Below are positions 34,285 to 46,342 of a stretch of 64,000 nucleotides of DNA, piece after piece. The position numbers were made by a program, and so were the translations under genes. Every line of letters begins with the position of its first letter. The first letter of the stretch is position 1. Where the stretch lies: assembly GCF_020497125.1 (NCBI RefSeq), contig NC_059073.1:21907225-21971224 (forward strand), given 5' to 3'. Source of the DNA: Mauremys mutica (Eukaryota > Chordata > Testudines > Geoemydidae). The notes below the pieces were generated by a model. That model saw only the letters and a program-made list of their open reading frames with translations. It was not told the DNA's origin and made no database searches.

Positions 34285-35348
34285 AGCTGAAGTACTGAAC
34301 TGACAACAATGCACAATATGCAGACTTTCTGTCTTGTCTCCTCTTAATCATGTCACAAAAGCCCCATAAAGATTTCTTTTTTCAAACAGTGCCATCCCAG
34401 GCAAGTCACGCATGGGAGATAAGCTGCTCCCTCCCCAAAAGGTCACGGCCTTCAAGACCCTGCATCTTACTTCCTAAAGTTATAAAATGAAGACATACCC
34501 AGCAGCAATCCCAGGCCATTCTGGGAAGAAGCAATGGAGCCCTCTCCCAGAAACAAAAGGCTGTCTGTGTCTGTGATCTATTCATAGCCTACCTTAAGTG
34601 TTGTATCTGACATGATCACTTTTAATGATCTGTCTTTAACTATGTTTAAAGAAGCAAGATTAGTATTGCCCAAAAGTGCCTCAATGTCGTCCGGGGGTAA
34701 AATCATTGCCTCACTGAAGTCAATGGGAGTTTTGCAATTAACTTTAATGAGGCCAGAATTTCACCCTGATGTTTAGCACCATCACATGTCAGCATGTACT
34801 TCATAGTCAAGCCCTGGGAATTGAAATGACCCACTGCAGTGTTAGCAACAGAGTAGTGATTTGTTTTCCAACTGAATTACTGCTAGGATTTATTTTAAAA
34901 GGCTGCACGGTACTTCAGGAGCATCTAGAATTGGACACTAACCTTAGTATTCAAACGAAGGACAGTGCAAAGGCCACCAATGTAGTGCACTTCTCTCAGA
35001 AGTTGTATTCTGTATTCAGGTGTCTTTGTTTACTGGGGTCCATGACGTTCCCACAGCTGCTAAACCTGATGACATGCAGTGAAAAGTAAGTAAACTTCCA
35101 TGCAACACCACAGACACTATCAGCTGTTTCTCAGGTGCAATTGCTAGTGTTTTGTAGTTTACCTGATCTGACATATGGCGAGTTTGGGAGTCACTTGATA
35201 ACGTACAAACCTAAGTAATACCAACATCAATAAGAACCATAATGAGCAGCCCTGCATTTCTTGCTACTTTCAGAAGTTGCTAGGGGAAATACATTTCAGG
35301 GAACAATCTGGAATGATTGAACAGGGGAAATGATTATACATTCCTCAG
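34285..35348. other. Single-copy sequence, no gene seen
   Basis: The 106-codon plus-strand frame at 34769-35089 has no recognisable content; it does not begin with a convincing context and no splice signals are placed around it. Confidence 0.3.
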
Positions 35349-35448
35349 GTTTCGGAGTAGCAGCCGTGTTAGTCTGTATCCGCAAAAAGAACAGGAGTAC
35401 CTGTGGCACCTTAGAGACTAACAAATTTATATGAGCATAAGCTTTCGT
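35349..35448 (-). mobile_element. Penelope-like short element, copy 2
   Basis: 'gtttcggagtagcagccgtg', 'tagtctgtatccgcaaaaag' and 'gcaccttagagactaacaaa' are shared with 30856. Its minus-strand 5' edge stops within the hammerhead: ACGAAA and the GC-TTAT-GC hairpin are intact, but the stem II partner and CTGATGA box are gone, so the copy is truncated inside the ribozyme. Confidence 0.6.
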
Positions 35449-35468
35449 CCTGTAGACCTTTTCCTTAG

Positions 35469-35795
35469 TGTTGGTCAAACATTTTCCATAAAAAAAATTT
35501 ATTGACAGAAAAATGTTTTTTTTAACCTTTTTTTTTTCTTAAGAGTGTCTGCTTCCTGCAACAAAATTTGAGTTTTCATCTGAAAACACAAAAGCCAAAA
35601 TAATTTCAGGCAAATGGGAAATGTTTTCAGTTTTCAACAGTTTCCAGCTGAAAATATTCTTCTTTCACTTGCTGACCTCTCTCCTCCCTGCCCTAAATAA
35701 ACAGATTTTCAACAAAAAGTCAAAGTTTTCCATGGAAAAATATCCCCATTTTCCAACAAGCTACGTTCTCTAGGTCCACATTTTTAGACCAGCTT
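35469..35795. mobile_element. AT-rich MITE-like element
   Basis: Left end 'tgttggtcaaacattttcc', right end 'tttttagaccagcttta', matching the inverted TAGAGC(T)GGTC ends of the 27684 family in degenerate form. Confidence 0.6.
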
Positions 35796-36078
35796 TAACT
35801 GGGCTTTTAGTTTTTGATAACAGCTCCGATTACTTAACCTTCTGAGAATCTGACTCAATTAAGTACTTAGACATCTAAATGACCTAAATTTCATGCCTCA
35901 AAATGGAGGCCAGTATCCCAAAATCTAACCATTAATGTGTGGGAAACTTATATAGATCAAAAACCTATTTCAGGTCCTAGATGTTTCTATTACAAGTAAC
36001 CCATACAAGATAAGTGATGGGATGCATCATAGAAGTGTTATCCATACTAGTTTGTGCTAGTTTATGAGTAATAAAGTT
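35796..36078. other. No gene seen
   Basis: Nothing recognised with confidence. Confidence 0.3.
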
Positions 36079-36926
36079 GTCACAGTTCAGGGCAACTGCA
36101 CTTGTATTTCCCCTCAGTGGTTCAGTAAGGGCACCCACTCTCAGGCTTCAAGCCTCTGTACCCGTTGCCTCTCTTGGATGGAGAAGTGCATCTCTTTCCC
36201 ACATGACTGGGATATTTCCAGACTGAATAATTCCCTGCCTTCACTGCATTATTCCCAGCAAAATACAATCTGCCTAAGCAGGCCTGCTTTGCTTTTCCCC
36301 TCAGAGATGGTACACAATGTAATTGCCAACAATTAACTGTTAGTTACCACACAGTATTTCCTGTGTAAGCCTATTTTATTTTTAAGGTAAAAACACCACA
36401 GTGAGACCATATTAAAAGCAATAAAGAACCTATAAGCATGCTAATAAGTTTACCAGTGATCACCCACAACTGATTCCAACATGGACTCTGATAGGTGAGT
36501 CCTTCAACCCCCACCCCACCAAAAAAAAGGGGGTCTCTTTTGTGGTCACAAGTTCATAACAAACAGCACTCAGTCATATGGGGCCTCAGTAGGTCAATTC
36601 CTTCCAATCCTTCCCTGAGGACTGGGGCCCACCATGGACAAGAGGTCCTGTCTGTTTGCTGGATCAGAACAAGTCCCCGAGCCAGTTTAAAATCAGGCTA
36701 TTTATCCAAAAATCCTTTGTTTGTCTGTTAGTCCCCTGAGAATCCAGTTTGAACTAGTATACGAGGACCAACCCAGGGGGTGGTATTTCTCTGGAGATAT
36801 TACAACCTGTGTGAATTTGCCAAACCACCCCTCTGCTGTTCTCCTATTTACCCTTCCCCAGGAAATCCCAGACTCCAAAGATATTACACGCAATTCAGTA
36901 AGGAATGTCCAGGATATTACAGGAGG
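36079..36926 (-). mobile_element. LTR, minus orientation, interrupted
   Basis: Begins TGTCACAGTTCAGGGCAAC and continues through AT-rich 'gcctattttatttttaagg' and 'aagcaataaagaacc' to 'ccttccctgaggactgg'. The order of phrases fits a turtle LTR family known to me. The right end is obscured by the hAT at 36927. No internal genes. Confidence 0.6.
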
Positions 36927-37126
36927 GAAGTGCTGGCTGCTGCAGGGACGTGCTGACCACCGCTTCCCGCAGCTCCCATTGGCCGGGAACGGCAAACCAC
37001 GGCCACTGGGAGCTGTGGGCAGCCATGCCTGTGGACAGTCAATGTAAACAAACTGTCTCGCAGCCCGCCAGCAGATTACCCTGACTGGCTGTGTGAGGCC
37101 CACAGGCTGCAGGCTGCCCACCACTG
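36927..37126. mobile_element. hAT-like foldback fragment
   Basis: GC-rich block with an internal inverted repeat (36966-36984 and 37001-37019, 17 of 19 positions) and a right end 'aggctgcccaccactg', a hAT-type terminus. The left end and target duplication are not resolved. Confidence 0.5.
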
Positions 37127-37980
37127 GTATAGAGAGACCTGAGCAACAAATCTCAGTTGTCCAGACTCTAATATATTTAGAAAGCTGTTCCCTGCCTTCC
37201 CCTGCACATCCCGAAACACGAGCACATCACACCCATCTTCAAATGGCTCCTCATTCCCAACCCGCCTCAAAATTACCCTCTTTATGTGCAGAACTCTCCA
37301 CAGAATTGCCTCACCCTTTGTCACAGACTTCTACTGGCTTTACTTGTTCCACTCAACCAGTATCTGCCCCCTCTCAGTCCTTACCCACAATATCACCACT
37401 GCTCAAGAGCCTCCTCCTCTTCCTTACTTGCTATCCAGAATTACCTTCATTCTGTCACAGCAACTCCAATTCTTCAAATTTTATCTTAAACATCTTGTTG
37501 TCTATACCTCCACTTCTGTCTCTCCCCTTGCTACTGAGCTTTCATCTATTCATCTTACACTTCACTTATATCATGGTTTAATCTAATTTATTCTATCCAC
37601 AATCTGCTGTCCTGTATTATTTAACTGTTTGAAGCATTTTGAACTACTGTTTAAATGCAAGCAGCTCCACAGTATAAAGTTGCATTCTATTGTGCTATCA
37701 CAGTTAAACTTAGCACACAGTTTGTTCCACTGACAATTCTGGTATATGTTCTAAGGGATGGAAAATGAAGCACTGGTTTTTGGCCTCTTAAAATATTCAT
37801 TTGCTTTTAACAAAAATAAATTGTGCACCTGAATTGGAAACTGTCTCTTTCTCTGTGAGCAATTCAGAAGAAAATGGCATCAAAAGGATGCAGAAGAAAA
37901 GTAAATTTCACTAGTCAACCAATATATTTTAATATATATCATGCATTCAAGGATTCCAGATTGAAAGGTATCATTGGGCC
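37127..37980. other. Pyrimidine-rich sequence, possible old L2-like piece
   Basis: Overlapping plus-strand frames of 162 and 100 codons at 37.1-37.6 kb come from a C/T-rich stretch. 'cacatcacacccatcttc' and 'tcttcaaattttatctta' faintly recall L2 ORF2 ends. Not a host gene as far as I can see. Confidence 0.3.
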
Positions 37981-38056
37981 TTCATCCTCACCTGGTATAA
38001 ATCAGCTTCATTGACTTGAGTGGAGTTATACCAAATTATACCAGCTGAGGATCTGA
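37981..38056. mobile_element. Mini-palindrome MITE copy 3
   Basis: 'catcctcacctggtataaatc' type left arm mirrors 'ttataccagctgaggatctg'. Confidence 0.7.
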
Positions 38057-38999
38057 CATAATATTGCATTTTAAAAAAATGTTTACCTGTTTTCGCTATA
38101 CTCATGTCTAGAATCTTAATACTCCATCAGTTTGCAATAAATCAATGAAATAATACAGAGATGTAGTCAAATGCTAACATGCAAAGGAAACAACAGGTTT
38201 CTCCAATCATTAGAGTGTATTTATAGCTGTGGCTTCAGTGGGTGGGAAAAATAATAACCAACAGAGCTAAGATCTCTATGACAGCACATCCCACTCTTTA
38301 CAGTAAATTTTATCTTGCCTTCTGGAATATCACAGTATCAAGCTGTCATCTCATAGGGGTTTTCCCTTGATGTTTAGTATGGTTCCCATATATCAAACTT
38401 AAATGCATACCAGTAATTAACAGGTTTAGTACTGTAAGCACAAGAATAGGTTACATGCTATCCTGCATATCTAGGCAGGCCTGTACATGAAAGTACTGCA
38501 GACAGCCACACCTCTCTCTGTTTATGGAGGATGCTGTGCAGGGTTATGAAAAGTACATTATTTTTTTTCTCCTAAACACTTGCAGGTCTAGCATGTTGGA
38601 CTGTGATCTTGTTAGCTCTCATAAAGTCAGCTAGGCTGGATCTGGGCATCCTCCAAGAAAACTTAGATGCTAGAGGTTGTAGTGTGAGCTACAAAGTGCG
38701 GTGGTGATGTGAATCAGTAAGTAATACTCGTCCATCTGAGTCAAAGCTAAAGCAATACCACATCATGTTGTCATGAAGTACCAGGAACCCAGAAGGGGTG
38801 TCTTTGAAATTAAGCACAAAAGAAAAGTTTAGTGCTGACCTCATGACATGCATTAAAGCCCATGCCACTTCCTGCTTTATATAGGAAGTTAACCCTGTGC
38901 TAGCCGAGTTCCAAATTGGTGAATGATGCCTGCCTCTATAATAAATACCTCTGGAGTTTCAAATGAGAGAAGTTATTCCTTATTTCCTATTTTGTTGTT
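38057..38999. other. Single-copy sequence, no gene seen
   Basis: No repeat or coding signal recognised. Confidence 0.35.
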
Positions 39000-39195
39000 A
39001 GAACCAATTGAAAATTTTCCATTGATTTTTTTTTCCTAGAAAATTTCCATTTTTGTCCAAATTCTTTGGGTTTTCCATCAACCGCCCCTGAAAAAGTCAG
39101 TTGTTGAAAAGCAAAATATTTTCAGCTTTTTTATATAAACCCAGAACGTTTCTACAAAACATTGTAATGAAAACTATTTTCTTCAAAAATTTTCA
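39000..39195. mobile_element. AT-rich MITE-like fragment
   Basis: 'gaaaattttccattgat' and 'gaaaactattttcttcaaaa' phrases as in the 27684 family. Ends not resolved. The CR1 at 39222 begins immediately to its right. Confidence 0.4.
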
Positions 39196-39221
39196 CAGAG
39201 AATAAATTATTCAACCAGTGA

Positions 39222-40156
39222 TTGGGCAACAAAATGGCAACTGAAATTTAATGTGGATAAATGTAAAGTAATGCACATTGGGAAAAATAACCCCAACTAT
39301 ACATACAATATGATGGAGGCTAATTTAGCTACAACTAATCAGGAAAAAGATCTTGGAGTCATCGTGGATAGTTGTCTGAAGACTTCCATGCAGTGCACAG
39401 CGGCAGTCAAAAAAGCAAACAGGAAGTTGGGAACCATTAAAAAGGGGATAGAGAATAAGACAGAGAATATCTTATTGCCCTTATATAAATCCAAGGTACA
39501 CCCACATCTTGAATACTGTGTACAGCATACAGAGATGTGGTGTCCTCATCTGAAAAAAGATATACTTGCATTAGAAAAGTTTCAGAGAAAGGCAACTAAA
39601 ATGACTAGGGGTTTGGAACGGGTCCCATATGAGGAAAGATTAGAGGCTAGGACTTTTCAGCTTGGAAAAGAGGAGACTAAGGGAGGATATGATAGAGGTA
39701 TATAAAATCATGTGTGATGTGGAGAAAGTGAATAAGGAAAAGTTATTTACTTGTTCCCATAATATAAGAACTAAGGGCCACCAAATGAAATTAATGGGCA
39801 GCAGGTTTAAAACAAATAAAAGGAAGTTCTTCTTCACACAGCACACAGTCAACTTGTGGAACTCCTTGCCTGAGGAGGTTGTGAAGGCTAGGACTATAAC
39901 AGTGTTTAAAAGAGAACTGGATAAATTAATGGAGATTAAGTCCATTAATGGCTATTAGCCAGGATGGGTAAAGAATGGTGTCCCTAGCCTCTGTTTGTCA
40001 GAGGGTAGTGATGGATGGCAGGAGAGAGATCACTTGATCATTACCTGTTAGGTTCACTCCCTTTGGGGCACCTGGCATTGGCCACTGTCGGTAGACAGGA
40101 TACTGGGTTGGATGGACCTTTAGTCTGACCCATTATGGCCATTCTTATGTTATGTT
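39222..40156 (+). mobile_element. CR1 retrotransposon, 5'-truncated, best 3' copy
   Basis: Starts at 'tgggcaacaaaatggc', runs through the C-terminal part of ORF2 and ends with the 3' UTR 'tggccattcttatgttatg'. Only about 0.9 kb of a 4-5 kb element is kept, as usual for CR1. It is the reference for the copies at 14610, 19841 and 61561. Confidence 0.95.
39253..39958 (+). pseudogene. CR1 ORF2 C-terminal region
   Basis: Encodes the reverse-transcriptase C-terminal and thumb-like region of CR1 ORF2. The first frame (39253-39705, 150 codons) has the motifs 'DKCKVMHIG', 'LGVIVD' and 'PHLEYCVQ'. The second (39662-39958) continues with 'IRTKGHQMKL', 'NLWNSLPEEVV' and the C-terminal 'SINGY'. One frameshift near 39690 joins them. 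The catalytic palm upstream is absent, so no enzyme can be made. Confidence 0.9.
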
Positions 40157-41879
40157 CTCTACTTGTCATGGTGCTGTTAAACAGCTACTACCTTCCACCT
40201 CACAGGCCTTGCCCATGATAAGATTTTTTTTACCCAAAATTCCCCATTGTTACACAACCTATGAGTTCCACCAGTGGTAGGAACGATGAAGGCCATATGG
40301 CAGGGTTAGAACCACCACGACAGACCTGCTGTGAGCAGAATTAGACAAGATGGTATTTAAAATATCAGCCACTGTCTGAAGCCTTCTCTACGTTAACACT
40401 CCCACTATTGCTACCACCCGTGGCATAGAACTGGTGGTAGAAATGGCAGGAAATTTGAGACAAAAATTGTGGTGTGGACAAGGTAAGATGGAAAGTGCAC
40501 TGCAACGGTACAGGGCAGGCCGTGGAGTGCACTTTGTGTGTTTGGGCTATAATAATACGACAGTACAACCAGACTGGAGAAAAGCTGAGGGTGGTTGGCT
40601 CAGGTGTGTTTGGTATCTGATTTAATAACATTTTCCGTGGCACTACACCTCTTTAAAGCACTATACAGACCTGAACTAATGAATCCTCCCTACACACCTG
40701 TAAATTCTGTACTGTTTTACTTATAGCAAAAAGAAATAATGGCAGACCTGGTGTAATCATTGCTTAGGAAAGGCCACATCAAGGACGTTCAAAGCAGTAG
40801 TTTTCCTGAGAGCTAAATTACTTTTGGCCGTCTACCAGCTCACTGCAGGGGGTGTCCGAGAAAGGGACACAACGGGACCAGTCTCACCTCAGAACACCTT
40901 CCTGGGAAGCAGCTATAAACAAGCGATAGGAATGCAAGGGGCTGAGTAGTGTAGCACTCACTATTCTGTTACAGGAGTGAGCTATGTCTGTATATATGTA
41001 CATAGCTAACAGATAATATGCCAGGCGATGGCACTCAAGAATATATTAACCTAGCTCCTGGGCTTTGTAGGACCAGTAAGACTTGCTGTGCACTAAAAAT
41101 GGCAGCCTCTCGCTGCCCTTTACATCAGCTCTTAACACATTCCAGATGGAGTGTGGCTGGGCAGTTGCCATGGATCATCTCATCCCACTGCAGACCAGGT
41201 GGTGGGGTTGGGCACAGACTGTCCTCCCTCCAGAGGCACAACAGGAGAAACAGAACTCAGCCTGAATTTCTGACAAGTGCTGTTTTTTAAAACGTTCTTA
41301 GAAAGCAGTAATGCCAGTACTGAGGCTAGTAGGGAAATAGATGAGCTGCTCAAGTCTGACACGAGGAAAGTAGTCTCTGGGCTTAGCCGCTTCTGCACAG
41401 AGAACCTGAGGCACTACTAAATGATGATAAATCACATGTGATAATGGGCCCTGCACTCCATTAGTGACTGAGTGGAGATCACAAAAGATATTTCACTTGG
41501 GTCACCAGGACAGATATACTGCAGTCTTGGAAACAAAAAAACAGTTTCTTTTTCCACTAATCAGCTGGGGGACGACTGACCTTTGGGTAAACAATGAAAA
41601 GATCCTTCAAACTACCAATGAGCTTATGTTCCCAAAGTAATTTTTGTTGTGCAAAACTGTTAGGATTCAAATGAAACACTTGCAATGTTATTACAAATAT
41701 ATATTTGTACATTCCTCTTTATCTTCTCAGCCCAATAGCTGCCTAATCCACTCTTTACACATTAAACTCTAAGAGGAACACTGTTAGCTTTTTCCTTTTC
41801 ATAAGAATACTGGTGTTTGAAAGGACAGATCCATTTAATGAGAGTCACCTATTATCACTAACCAGCGTCTAGATGCTTT
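40157..41879. other. Single-copy sequence, no gene seen
   Basis: Overlapping frames of 60-92 codons on both strands near 40.4 and 41.1 kb show no family resemblance. No repeat is certain. Confidence 0.35.
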
Positions 41880-42174
41880 ACAGATAGGCAAACAAATGTG
41901 GTCCCGGCCCAAGAAGTCTGACAGCCTGAGCAGACATGGAATAGACAAAGGACAGACTGCTGGGAATTCTGGGATATGGGTGGTTGGACTCAGGCCCACA
42001 TCATGCAGTATAGACGTTGGCGCCCCAGGCTGGGACCCAGATTTAACAATTCCTAACCTGGGGTAACAAATGAATGTAGGCACGCAAGCTGTAGGGTAAC
42101 GAGCTCAGGGTCTGCTAACTCAAGTTCTACTAACTCTGGGCTTACTTTGCAGTATAGACATACCCCAAGATAAT
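41880..42174. mobile_element. MITE-like repeat ending in 'tagacatacccc'
   Basis: 'cctgagcagacatggaatag' at the left and 'gcagtatagacatacccc' at the right resemble the ends at 22905-23210. The centre 'gggtaacgagctcagggtc' is weakly symmetric. Family unnamed. Confidence 0.4.
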
Positions 42175-42450
42175 ACTTGACACGTGCATAATAGATCTCA
42201 AGGCACTTTTCAAAAGTGGATCTATGTTATCAATCCCCATTTCATGCAGGGAGTCTCTGAGGCAGAGAGAGGTCAAGGTGACTGTACTATGTGGCTGTAT
42301 CCACCTAGGTAAACCCATTTACCCCTATGGGAATGCCCACTGGGGTTGCATGTGCAGGCTTTGACCCACTGTCATCTTCACAAGCAGCATTGGAAGCCAG
42401 GTCTCTGCACTGCTCATCCCACACTTAATCCACTAGACCATAGTGCAGTA
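42175..42450 (-). repeat. MIR/CORE-SINE copy
   Basis: Complement of 'gatctcaaggcacttttc', 'tcaatccccatttcatg', 'gaggcagagagaggtcaagg' and head 'aagccaggtctctgcactg' with 'aatccactagaccatagtgc'. The head retains the A-box complement. About 70 bases near 42290-42370 do not fit. Confidence 0.75.
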
Positions 42451-43083
42451 GCAGTCAATTAGCATCCCTTTGTTGACTGAACTATCCCTTGATGTATGGA
42501 GGTCTGTCGAAGCCAGGGGTCTGCTGCTGTGAGTATCTCACTTCCAAAGCCTTTTCACACGCTGCATTAGCGCTTAACAGATGGAAGAGACCGGAGCTAT
42601 TTTTGGCAACACTGCTGTTCCCTGAAGGGGCAGAATGTGTTACACTCCCAGCTCCTGCCAGGATGCAAGGACACGACTGAGACCGATTCATAAAGCACCT
42701 GTCCCCGGTATCCAAGCGCTATATGAGATCATGTGTGCAGGAATCACATCTCCCCTCATTGCCAGGCACCATCCTTCACCCCGGGTCAGTGGGGAGCACT
42801 CTAGCTAAACCAATGGACTGAGGATCAGATGAAATACCATTCATTATAAATTCAGTAGTGCATTCAAGATTAGCGAAGGGTGTAAAATAAAATGAGAGAA
42901 CCTATTCCCCCCCTGCAGCAATACAAATAAACCCCACTGAAACTGGCTGAAAAAAGCCCGAGGATAGTAATGCAAAATCATGATGAAAAGTGACCTTATA
43001 TTGCCACACTCTGAGGCCATCAAAACATTTGTTGAGCAAAGCCCTGGTTTAAACTATCATCACCTATGAAGCTCCAGGTACGG
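42451..43083. other. No gene seen
   Basis: Nothing recognised. Confidence 0.3.
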
Positions 43084-43174
43084 GGCCAGATCCTCAGCTG
43101 GTGTAAATCACTGTAGCTCCACTGAAGTCCACACTGACTAATGGGTGTGCTGGAAAACCTGCTGAGGATCTGGA
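43084..43174. mobile_element. Mini-palindrome MITE copy 4
   Basis: GGCCAGATCCTCAGCTGG at the left mirrors CTGCTGAGGATCTGG at the right. Confidence 0.75.
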
Positions 43175-43513
43175 GGGTTCTCTATGTCGGGTATGTTACG
43201 CTGGTGTGTAAACTGGGGACTGTCTAGGAAGATAATATTTAAGAAAAGTGGTTGGGTACAATACCGTACCTACTACTACTTGCTGATATGACCATTTGGG
43301 GCCTTATCTGTTTTATTTTGTGCCTTTCTCTTACACACACAAAGGCATTTGATTCAGTGTGCGCTACTGCTACGCTTTAAACAAAAAATAAAAAAAAAAC
43401 CCACAAAGATGAAAAAATGCTCTAGCTTGGAGTTTCTATCTTGTCTATCTATTCCCCACATGGCAGCATTTCCCTGCATGGAAGGGAATAATTTGATTCC
43501 TTAAAGACAGTTT
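43175..43513. other. No gene seen
   Basis: A-rich stretch at about 43381-43402. Nothing else recognised. Confidence 0.3.
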
Positions 43514-43518
43514 CTTCC

Positions 43519-44855
43519 TGTGACAGGTTGGATCACAGAAACCCCCTTGGGGCTGCCAACTGATGTGCCAAGACTACCTCTGCCCCTGCTTTCCCTGCCC
43601 TCCCAGCTTGGGACATCAGTGCCCTGCCTGCAAACCCAGACCCAGGTCTGAACCACATCCCCTAACAGCTGTAGGCTTAATTGAAAGCAGGTTAAGAAGT
43701 GTTCCTGTCTTTAACACTCAGATGCTCAACTCCCAGTGGGGTCCAAACGCCAAATAAATCCATTTTACTCTGTATAAATCTTATATAGGTAAACTCATAA
43801 ATTGTTCGCCCCCTATAACACTCATAGAGAGATATGCACGGCTGTTTGTCCTCCCCCCCAAGTATTAATACATACTCTGGGTTAATTAATAAGTAAAAAG
43901 TGATTTTATTAAATACAGAAAGTAGGAGTTAAGTGGTTCCAAGTAGTAACAGACAGAACAAAAGTGAATTATCAAGCAAAATAAAATAGAACACGCAAGT
44001 CTATGTCTAATACAGTAAGAAAACTGAATACAGATAAAACCTCACCCTCAGATGAATTCCAGTAAGCTTCCTTTTATAGACTAGTCTCCTTCTAGTCTGG
44101 GTCCAGCAATCACTCACACCTCCTGTAGTTACTGTCCTTTGTTCCAATTTCTTTCAGGTATCTTTGGGGCTGAAGAGGCTCTCTTTAGCCAGCCGAAGAC
44201 CAAATGGAGGGGTCTCCCAGGAGTTTAAATAGACTTTCTCTTGTAGGTGGAGACCCCCACCTCTCTCCTATGCAAAGTCCAGCTCCAAGATGGAGTTTTG
44301 GAGTTACATGGACTAGTCACATGTCCATGCATAACTAGGGTGACCAGATGTCCCAATTTTATAGAGAGTCCCGATTTTGGGGTCTTTTTCTTATTCAGGC
44401 TCCTATTACCCCCCACCCCCATCCCGATTTTTCACATTTGCTGTCTGGTCACCCTATGCATGACTCAGTTTTTACAGGGAGCAGCCATTGTTTACATGCT
44501 ACCCTGAATGTCCTCAGGTAGACTTCTTATGTGGACTGGAGCCTTCCAAGATTCATTGTCCTTTAAGTGTTTCTTGAGTGGAAACTTAATTTGCACATTC
44601 CTTTCTCAAGAAGCTGACCAAATGCTTTACTAAGGCTACTTAGAAATTAAGCAAATACACAGCCAATATTCATAACTTCGAATACAATGACACATGTATA
44701 CAAATAGGATGAATATATTCAGTAGATCATAACCTTTACATAGATACGTTACATGGCATATGTAGCATGAAACATAGTCCAGTTATATCATATATACATT
44801 CATAAGCATATTTCCATGAAGCCTTATGGGGTGCAACATCACACACAACGTCACA
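43519..44855 (-). mobile_element. Solo LTR, same family as 3776, opposite orientation
   Basis: Ends TGTGACAGG and AACGTCACA are inverted. Flanks CTTCC (43514-43518) and CATCC (44856-44860) match at 4 of 5. Read on the minus strand it shares with the 3776 LTR the phrases 'ttgttctgtctgttactac', 'gggggaggacaaacag' and 'gggcgaacaatttatgag'. A polyadenylation region complement (tttatt) is at 43905-43910 and a TATA-like box complement (ttttataga) near 44072-44080. No internal gene. A 121-bp hAT MITE is inserted at 44336. Confidence 0.85.
44336..44456 (+). mobile_element. hAT MITE, TAGGGTGACCAGA family, copy 2, inside the LTR
   Basis: TAGGGTGACCAGA...TCTGGTCACCCTA, 121 bp, flanked by TGCATAAC (44328-44335) and TGCATGAC (44457-44464), 7 of 8. 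Removing it and one duplication restores the LTR, so it is younger than the LTR. Confidence 0.9.
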
Positions 44856-44860
44856 CATCC

Positions 44861-45369
44861 TTTGATCCCAGGATTTGGCAAAGCCTCCCATTTCCCCAGA
44901 TCTTTCCTGCATGTGGTCATCTCTTTCTTTTTCTCCATCTCAATCTCCTTTTGCAATAATACATTCAAGAGAAACCTAGAGAAATGTCATCTGTGAATTA
45001 GCCCACTTGCTGTCAGCATGACTGTAAATCCCACAGCTTTGTCTACTGCATCCACCTGCATTTCCAGATGATAAAACACTATCTAGTTGGTCTTGTATTT
45101 AAGTCAGCAGATGCCAGTATTACCACATCTCAAAGGTTGCCAATCAATGCCTTTCCTTCATTGTTCTATTCTCACAAAAACATAGCCAGAAATGCCTGAG
45201 GCTTTGTGGTTTTTGAAGTGCTCTAATCTGGACAGATTTTACCATTGCTGTCATAATTGATTAAACTGTTGCGAGCCTCTTCTGCATCTCCTAAGAGCTG
45301 CCATGTTCACATTCCTCAAGAGGTATTCCAGACCTCGCACACTTCCACAAGGCATAGATCAACTTGAGT
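44861..45369. other. Single-copy sequence, no gene seen
   Basis: Nothing recognised. Confidence 0.3.
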
Positions 45370-45660
45370 CTGGAGTTATTAGAATACTACTACTTTGCAC
45401 TTACATCTTGCTTTTCAACTGAGGCTCACAAGATACTTCACAAATATTCAGGGTCCATTTCTGCCACCCATACTCATGCTGAGTTGTACCTTATGCCACA
45501 AGTTGTCCTGTTTACCTCAATGGCCCTACTCAGAGAAAGATCTAGTCAGTGTGAGTAAGGGCAGCTGATGCTTGCCATGGCTCAGTTAAGATTCATAATA
45601 CCTTTGTGATGTATTAGTCCCATTTTACAGTTGGGGATACTCAACACGGTTATGAAACTT
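45370..45660 (-). repeat. MIR/CORE-SINE, very decayed
   Basis: 'actttgcacttacatcttg' and, 200 bases on, 'tagtcccattttacagttgg' are in the order of a minus-strand MIR, with unrelated sequence between. Confidence 0.4.
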
Positions 45661-46100
45661 AGGCTTCTGAAACAAAAATCAAACAAAAAACTAGCTACCA
45701 AGGATTGGCAAAGTGGTTTGGAAAAACAGAAGCCATCATTACAACCACCACCCTACTCCTATCCCCTAACTTTGCTCCCATTTCTACAGCCAAGCCAAAG
45801 TTTTGTTGTGATTCTGAAATGTTTGGGTTTTTTAAAAAAAATTCCATTTTCCAGCCAGGACTGGATCCAAGAAAGACAGTTCTGACCATGGCCAGAAAAA
45901 GAAATAGCAGAGGTCACATGGGAAAACTAATTTAGGAAAGATATCAAGCACAATTCTGCAAAGTCCCTGGTTGAGCTAGCTTCTATGATCTTCAAATATG
46001 CAGCTAGGAGTTTGGCTGCTTCTTCAAATTGAACCTAAACGCTGAATCTTTTTAGGTTAACTCATCACTGCTAGCCATCTTCTCAGGCCTGATTCATCTG
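45661..46100. other. No gene seen
   Basis: Nothing recognised. Confidence 0.3.
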
Positions 46101-46342
46101 CCGAAGAGTGGTCCAGTGGTTAGGGCATTAGCCTGGGACTCAGAAGACTCATGTTCAGTTTTTTGCTCCAGCACACTTCCTGTGTGACCTTGATCAAGTA
46201 GTTAGTCTCTCTGTGCCTCAGTTCCCATCCGTAATATGGGAATAACAATACTGCTCTACCGTGTAGGGGTGCTATAAGGATAAATACATTAAAGATTGGG
46301 AGACACTCAAATACTGTGATAATGGGGGCCATATAAATACCT
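46101..46342 (+). repeat. MIR/CORE-SINE, nearly full length
   Basis: tRNA-like head with A-box region 'gtggtccagtggttaggg', then 'ggactcagaagactcatg', core 'tcctgtgtgaccttgatcaag' shortened here, 'ctctgtgcctcagttccc', 'aatatgggaataacaatac' and 3' part 'tgggagacactcaaatac'. This is the best MIR in the window. The B box is mutated, so RNA polymerase III activity is unlikely. Confidence 0.9.

Noticed and set aside
37093..37581. 162-codon plus-strand frame
   Set aside because: Pyrimidine-rich repeat-like DNA with another long frame overlapping it; reads as Ser/Pro/Leu-rich filler.
46101..46180. Possible tRNA gene
   Set aside because: It is the tRNA-like head of a MIR; B box and acceptor stem are degenerate.
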